Part shown: positions 59,269-64,000 of the stretch, piece by piece | Numbering within the stretch: the first letter of the stretch is position 1 | Layout of the letters: each line of letters opens with the position of its first letter | Assembly: GCF_002288825.1 (NCBI RefSeq) | Contig: NZ_NSLI01000002.1 | Span: 558,001-622,000 of the forward strand | DNA length: 64,000 bases | Source: Sphingomonas lenta | GTDB lineage: Bacteria > Pseudomonadota > Alphaproteobacteria > Sphingomonadales > Sphingomonadaceae | Direction: 5' to 3' | Notes under the pieces: generated by a model | Told to the model about the DNA's origin: nothing | Databases searched by the model: none | What the model saw: only the letters and a program-made list of their open reading frames with translations | Translations under genes and position numbers: made by a program

Positions 59269-60936
59269 ATGAGTTCGTCCACGGCACGTCCGGGGCCGGT
59301 CCTGCTGGAGCGTACGCCTGAATGGCACCCCGATGAGGTGCCGATGATTCCAGGCTCGCCGGCGTCTATCCGGCATCGGCCGTCCCTCCGTGTCGCTTAC
59401 CTCATCGTCGGGGTACTCATCACGATCACCAGCGGGCTCGCCAACGCGCTTGTTTCGGCGAATCTGCCGCAGATCCAAGGAGCGCTGGGTCTGACCCCCG
59501 TCCAGGGGGCATGGCTGCCGGCGGCGTACGTGATGGTGAACCTCTCGGCGAACCTCATCCTGTTCAAGGCACGTCAGCAGTTCGGCATCCGGCGGTTCGC
59601 GGAGGTCGCGCTTGCGGCTTATCTCGCCATCACCGCGCTTCACCTGTTCGTCGATGATTATCCCACCGCAGTGCTTGTCAGAGCCGCGTCGGGCTTCGTC
59701 GGCGCCCCACTGAGCTCGCTCGGCTTCTACTACGTGATGCAGGGCTTTCCAAAGCATCTGATGGGCAAGGCGATCGTTGTCGGCTTCGGCTTGACTCAGC
59801 TGGCGTTGCCCTTGGCGTGGTTGCTGTCACCAGCCCTTCTGGACCTGGGTGACTGGCATACGCTCTATACCTTCGAGTTCGCCCTCGCGCTGTGCACGCT
59901 CGCGGCAGTCATCTCGCTCAAGCTGCCGCCGGGGATCAGGATAAGGGTCTTCGAGAAGACAGATTTCGTGACGTTCCTGCTACTGGCCCCGGCATTTGCC
60001 TTGATCGCGGGTGTTCTGGCGCAGGGACAGCTGCAATGGTGGAGCGAGCAGCCGTGGATGGCTTGGGCCCTCCTCGTCTCCCTCGCGCTGTTGCTGCTGG
60101 CGTTCTTCGTTGAGCATCATCGTGCCAATCCGCTCATCCAGACCCGCTGGATCGGTACCGGCGAGGTCATCCGGTTCGTGGTCGCAGCCCTGGCCTTCAG
60201 GCTCATTCTTTCAGAACAAAGCTACGCTGCAGCCGGCCTTCTGCGAACGTTGGGGATGGGGCCCGACCAGTTTCGGCTCTTTTACCTGGTGGTGATCGCA
60301 GGCGTCCTGTCGGGAATAGCGATCGGCGCGGCGACGTTCGGACCCAAGACGATGATGCCGATGGCGATTGCTGCGGTGGTCCTCGTCCTGATCGCCAGTC
60401 TGCTCGACAGCGATGCCACGAGCGAGACAAGGCCGAACAACATGATGGCAAGTCAGGCGATGATCGCCATGGCAGGGGCACTCGTCATGGCGCCGCTCAT
60501 CCTCCATGGTGTCATGGGAGCGCTCAAGAGAGGTGCGGACCACATCGTCACGTTCGTGGTTCTGTTCACCATGACGCAGAGCGCCGGCGCCCTGCTTGGA
60601 CCAGCGATCTACGGTACCTTCCAGCAATACCGTCAGCATGAGTATTCCGGGCAGATCACCAGCCACGTCGACCCGACCAACCCCGTTGTAGCGCAAAGGC
60701 TGGGGATCCAGCGCAGCATCTATGCAGCGCGTGTTTCTGATCCTGTGCTTGGCCAAGCCGGTGGTATGGCCCTGTTGCAGCAAGCCGCCACGCGCGAAGC
60801 GAGCATCCGCGCCTACAATGATGTCTTCCGGCTGAACGCAGTAATCGCCTTTGCCTTCCTTCTGTGGTGCCTATGGCGTGTCACCGTCCAGCTGCGCGCC
60901 GCTCGCCAAGCTCCCTCGCCACCTTCGGCGGCTTGA
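59269..60936 (+). CDS. DHA2-family MFS exporter, second system
   Basis: A 555-residue protein with about 14 spans and an N-terminal hydrophilic leader of about 40 residues. Motif region: LVSANLPQIQGALGLTPVQG and RAASGFVGAPLSSLGFYYVM. It pairs with the adaptor and channel genes that follow. Less similar to the first pump than expected for a recent duplication. Confidence 0.9.
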   Translation: MSSSTARPGPVLLERTPEWHPDEVPMIPGSPASIRHRPSLRVAYLIVGVLITITSGLANALVSANLPQIQGALGLTPVQGAWLPAAYVMVNLSANLILFKARQQFGIRRFAEVALAAYLAITALHLFVDDYPTAVLVRAASGFVGAPLSSLGFYYVMQGFPKHLMGKAIVVGFGLTQLALPLAWLLSPALLDLGDWHTLYTFEFALALCTLAAVISLKLPPGIRIRVFEKTDFVTFLLLAPAFALIAGVLAQGQLQWWSEQPWMAWALLVSLALLLLAFFVEHHRANPLIQTRWIGTGEVIRFVVAALAFRLILSEQSYAAAGLLRTLGMGPDQFRLFYLVVIAGVLSGIAIGAATFGPKTMMPMAIAAVVLVLIASLLDSDATSETRPNNMMASQAMIAMAGALVMAPLILHGVMGALKRGADHIVTFVVLFTMTQSAGALLGPAIYGTFQQYRQHEYSGQITSHVDPTNPVVAQRLGIQRSIYAARVSDPVLGQAGGMALLQQAATREASIRAYNDVFRLNAVIAFAFLLWCLWRVTVQLRAARQAPSPPSAA

Positions 60937-60955
60937 TCCATAGCATGAGAACTCG

Positions 60956-62122
60956 ATGACGCAGCCAGAGCAGACCCAGGATCGACCGCCTTCGACCGAT
61001 CGGGCAGATCAGGACCCGGCAACCGATGCAGGCATTCCGGACACGCCCCCGCCCGCCAAGACCATCAAGGCCCGGCCGCGCACGCTCGCGATCATGGCAG
61101 CGATCTTCGTGGCGGGTAGCTTGCTGATCCTCTACGCGTGGCGATTGTGGCCGTTCACCAGTGCGATGGTGCAGACTGAGAACGCCTATGTCCGCGGCCA
61201 GATCACGGCCATGGCGCCGCAGGTCGCGGGATATGTCGTTGAGGCGAACGTTCGAGATTTCGCGCATGTGCGACGCGGGCAGGTGTTGCTGCGCATCGAT
61301 GACCGAATATACCGCCAGCAGCTGGACGCGGCACTGGCGCAGCTCAAGGTGGCAGAGGCCGAACTGCGCAACTGGCCGCAAACGGTGGCCCAGAACGAGG
61401 CGGCGCTGCGCACCCGTCAAGCCGACCTGGCGCAAGCCAACGCTGAACGTGCGCGCGCCCGCGCCGACATCGCGCGCGTTTCGGAGCTGGCTTCCAAAGG
61501 ATCGGTCAGCGTTCGCGAACGCGATCAGGTGCTGGCTACCGAACGCACGTCAGCGGCGGCTATCGAGCGTGCACAAGCTGCCATTGAAGGGCAGCAACAG
61601 GTAATCCTTGCAAACCGCGTGTCCCGCGGTGCGCTGGAGGGCCGCGTTGCACAGGCACAGGCTCAGGTCGATCTTGCCCGGATCAATCTTGCCAATACCG
61701 TGATCCGTGCACCGCGCGATGGACAGATCAGCGAAGCCTCGGTTCGTGTCGGCCAATATGCACAAGCCGGTACCCAGCTTATGTTCCTGGTGCCCGAGCA
61801 GCTCTGGGTGGTCGCGAATTTCAAGGAGACCCAGACCAGCCGGATGCGACTCGGTCAGCCCGCTACGTTCACCGTAGACGCTCTCGACGACGCCAGGTTG
61901 ACCGGGCGTATCGAGGAGCTTGCTCCGGCAACGGGATCCGAGTTCAGCGTTTTGCGGCCGGACAACGCAAGCGGGAACTTCACGAAGATCGTCCAACGCA
62001 TTCCCATCCGTATCCGCATCGATCCGGAGCAGCCGCTCGCCCGGCGGCTTCGTCCCGGCATGTCAGTGGTGGCACGGGTGGATACGGCCGGGACGTCATC
62101 TCCGAAGGAAGTCGCGCCATGA
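60956..62122 (+). CDS. HlyD/EmrA-type adaptor, second system
   Basis: This 388-residue protein has a Pro/Thr/Asp-rich cytoplasmic leader, one span (about residues 42-62) and split lipoyl halves (MVQTENAYVRGQITAMAPQV, VPEQLWVVANFKETQTSRMR) around a coiled-coil. Four-base overlap with the channel gene (ATGA). Confidence 0.92.
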   Translation: MTQPEQTQDRPPSTDRADQDPATDAGIPDTPPPAKTIKARPRTLAIMAAIFVAGSLLILYAWRLWPFTSAMVQTENAYVRGQITAMAPQVAGYVVEANVRDFAHVRRGQVLLRIDDRIYRQQLDAALAQLKVAEAELRNWPQTVAQNEAALRTRQADLAQANAERARARADIARVSELASKGSVSVRERDQVLATERTSAAAIERAQAAIEGQQQVILANRVSRGALEGRVAQAQAQVDLARINLANTVIRAPRDGQISEASVRVGQYAQAGTQLMFLVPEQLWVVANFKETQTSRMRLGQPATFTVDALDDARLTGRIEELAPATGSEFSVLRPDNASGNFTKIVQRIPIRIRIDPEQPLARRLRPGMSVVARVDTAGTSSPKEVAP

Positions 62123-63525
62123 AGCTCGCGGGCTGCCCGGCGCTAGCGCTGCTCGCTCTCGTCGCGGGATGCGCACCTGCGTATCTGCCCGCGCCGCCAC
62201 GATCGAGCGTGACACCTCCGGAGCAATGGCGCGATCGAGCGGGAATCGATGGTAGCGCGATCTCGAACGACTGGTGGAAGCAGTTCGCCGACCCGGCGCT
62301 GAGCGCTGCGATCGTCCGGGCGATGGCGAACAATGCGGACGTTCTGGCAGCCGCGGCTCGGATCGGCGAGGCAGAGGCACAGGTACGGCTTGCGAGAGCC
62401 GCCCGGGCACCCACGCTGAGCGCGGGCGCCGGTATAGCCTACGACCGCGCTCTGAGCCAGGTCACCGGGCGACCAACCGAGGTTCTTGCCATACAGCCGC
62501 AGCTCGGCGCGAACTGGACGCTCGACCTCTTCGGCCGCCTGCGGGCGCTGAGCGACGCGGCCCGCGCGAATTACGTCGCCAGTGCGGCCGACTATGGTGC
62601 CGTCAGGCTCTCTGTCACCGGCGCGACGGCGCAGGCCTATCTCACCCTGCTGTCGATCGATGCGCAGCTCGATGTGACCCGGAAAACGCTGGCTCTGCGC
62701 ACCGAAGCGCGGCGGATCGCGGAGGATCGCGCGAGGCTGGGCTACAGCTCGCAGCTGGAGCTGACGCAGGCGCAGTCGGAGTATGAGGCAGTGGCCCAGG
62801 CCATCCCCCAGCTTGAACAGGCCAGGCGGTTGCAGGAGAACGGCCTGCGCTTGCTGACCGGCGACCTGCCGGGAGCGGTAGCGCGGGGCGAGCTTGCGAA
62901 CCTCTCCACGCCGGGAGTTCCAGGGCTGATGCCGTCTGAACTGATGCGGCGGCGACCAGACATTGCGGCCGCGGAAGCCCGCCTGGCCGCCGCGGATCGG
63001 ACTATCGCCTCGAGGCGCGCCGAGTTCATGCCGGATGTCGCGCTGTCCGCGGCTGCGGGTGCGCTGATCGTCGATCAGCTGGACTATGATCCAGTTTCCA
63101 TCTGGAACATCGGGGCGAGCATCCTCGCGCCCCTCTTTCAGGGAGGCCGCCTGACCGCTCAGGTCGATCAGGCGAATGCGCGCCGCGATCAGGCGGCGTA
63201 TGCCTATCGCGATGTGGTCCTGCGCGCATTCGGCGAGGTCGAGAACGCTCTCACCAGCGAGCAGCGGTTGCGGGAACAGATTGTCCACGTATCGGCTCGA
63301 CGGTCGATCCTGCAGCGATCGCTGAGTCTCGCTCGCGATCGTTACCGTGGAGGATATGCCTCGTATCTCGACGAGCTTGACGCTCAGCGAAACCTCTTCG
63401 CGGTTGAGCTCAACGCCATCACTGTCCGGGAGCAGCAGCTGAATGCGCTGGTCCGCGTCTGGGCATCGCTCGGGGGAGGGTGGGGCGATCGGCCAATCGC
63501 GGAGCGTTCGGCGCTGCAACGCTAG
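62119..63525 (+). CDS. NodT-family outer-membrane channel, second system
   Basis: A 468-residue OEP protein with a lipoprotein signal (LLALVAGC, Cys about residue 17). Repeats: NWTLDLFGRLRALSDAARAN and WNIGASILAPLFQGGRLTAQ. Completes the second tripartite pump. Confidence 0.92.
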   Translation: MKLAGCPALALLALVAGCAPAYLPAPPRSSVTPPEQWRDRAGIDGSAISNDWWKQFADPALSAAIVRAMANNADVLAAAARIGEAEAQVRLARAARAPTLSAGAGIAYDRALSQVTGRPTEVLAIQPQLGANWTLDLFGRLRALSDAARANYVASAADYGAVRLSVTGATAQAYLTLLSIDAQLDVTRKTLALRTEARRIAEDRARLGYSSQLELTQAQSEYEAVAQAIPQLEQARRLQENGLRLLTGDLPGAVARGELANLSTPGVPGLMPSELMRRRPDIAAAEARLAAADRTIASRRAEFMPDVALSAAAGALIVDQLDYDPVSIWNIGASILAPLFQGGRLTAQVDQANARRDQAAYAYRDVVLRAFGEVENALTSEQRLREQIVHVSARRSILQRSLSLARDRYRGGYASYLDELDAQRNLFAVELNAITVREQQLNALVRVWASLGGGWGDRPIAERSALQR

Positions 63526-63605
63526 GCACTGCTCGTCTGGCCGATGCTGCGATCGTGAAAGGGCGGGGTCCCGGCTGGTCAGGCGAGTGCTGCTTCGTGG
63601 CTGTC

Positions 63606-64000
63606 CTACCAGGCGACATTCTCGAGCGCGTCATGCCCCGGCGCGCCCGCCGGCTGCGGCCCCGTCCACCGCCGGGCATCCAGCCGTTTGCCCGTGACCG
63701 CCGCGGCAGCATCGGAACAGAGCCAGAGCAGCGGCGCGACCACGATCTCGGGCGACAGCAGGCCGGCGCGCGCGCCGTCCGGCAGTTTTTCGGGGATCAT
63801 GCCGGTCAGCGTCGCGCCCCCTGGCAGGAGCGCGTTCACCGTGATGCCGCTGCCCTCTAGGTCCTGCGCCCAGATCGCGGTTTCCGATTCCAGCGCCGCC
63901 TTGGATGGGCCATAGGGCGAGAAGCCGCGCCGTCGCATCGTCTCGCGGTTCATCGACATGTTGACGATCCGGCCCGATCCCGCCTCCAGCATGGCGGGCA
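63606..64000 (-). CDS. Short-chain dehydrogenase/reductase, N-terminus outside window
   Basis: The visible C-terminal part of about 131 residues includes the SDR active-site Ser (GRIVNMSMNRET) and YxxxK (YGPSKAALE), then ITVNALLPGGATLTGMIP. The Rossmann nucleotide-binding half lies beyond the right edge; the internal ATG at 63992 is not the start. Substrate unknown. Confidence 0.85.
   Translation of the reverse strand, partial: PAMLEAGSGRIVNMSMNRETMRRRGFSPYGPSKAALESETAIWAQDLEGSGITVNALLPGGATLTGMIPEKLPDGARAGLLSPEIVVAPLLWLCSDAAAAVTGKRLDARRWTGPQPAGAPGHDALENVAW

Overview
The window is GC-rich and looks like the accessory genome of a sphingomonad-type alphaproteobacterium, most likely a plasmid or a plasmid-derived metal-resistance island. 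The support is a RepC-like replication-protein remnant next to iteron-like repeats, general-stress promoters of the alphaproteobacterial GGAAC-N16-CGTT form, and the overall gene content. No rRNA, tRNA or CRISPR array was seen. The taxon is inferred; no database was searched.

Region by region: (a) 1-1.5 kb, a broken GDCCVxC-motif gene and a disulfide-oxidoreductase-like flavoprotein. (b) 1.6-2.6 kb, a dead replicon: five phased repeats, a truncated repC, a candidate antisense RNA with terminator, and three 22-bp iteron-like repeats. (c) 2.6-5.4 kb, a tyrosine recombinase coupled to a membrane protein, then a serine resolvase. (d) 5.4-8.7 kb, an arsenic operon arsR-arsC-arsB-arsN2-arsH. (e) 8.7-10.3 kb, a MerR-family regulator lacking one of the three mercury-binding cysteines, divergent from a glutaredoxin/membrane fusion. 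(f) 10.3-19.2 kb, a copper region: Cys-rich peptide, DUF411, two DUF305 proteins, a PepSY-type protein, copB, copA, a cnrYXH-like anti-sigma/sensor/ECF-sigma module, copC, copD and a four-helix Cys-rich protein. (g) 19.3-28.3 kb, a czc-type region: CDF transporters, czcCBA, a His-rich exported protein and a divergent PbrR/CadR-like regulator. (h) 28.9-37.1 kb, an accessory island: PemK/MazF-like toxin-antitoxin pair, lipoprotein, a tightly packed TIGR02391 / HEPN-like / nuclease-methyltransferase operon, small unknown genes and an HNH gene. (i) 37.1-41.4 kb, a complete Tn3-family transposon that truncates genes on both sides. (j) 41.4-48.5 kb, glycosyltransferase remnant, DoxX, hemerythrin, PadR, chrA, a stray trpF-like gene, DUF4403 and DUF4142. 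(k) 48.5-64 kb, two tripartite drug-efflux systems with MarR and TetR regulators, thioesterases, an MCE protein, an AarF/UbiB kinase, an EcfG-like sigma factor and the edge of an SDR gene.

The strongest regulatory result is a shared promoter, TGAGGG(A/G/C)-N15-CGTA, with the same 15-base spacer before five transcription units: the cnrYXH-like operon itself, copC, copA, a DUF305 gene and the four-helix protein gene. A weaker sixth copy (CAAGGGG-N15-CGTA) precedes the membrane DUF305 gene. This suggests that one autoregulated ECF sigma controls the whole periplasmic copper system. The most promising candidate for an undescribed system is the three-gene operon at 30505-35411 (TIGR02391-domain protein, HEPN-like protein, helicase-less nuclease-methyltransferase), which sits beside a toxin-antitoxin pair and an HNH gene.
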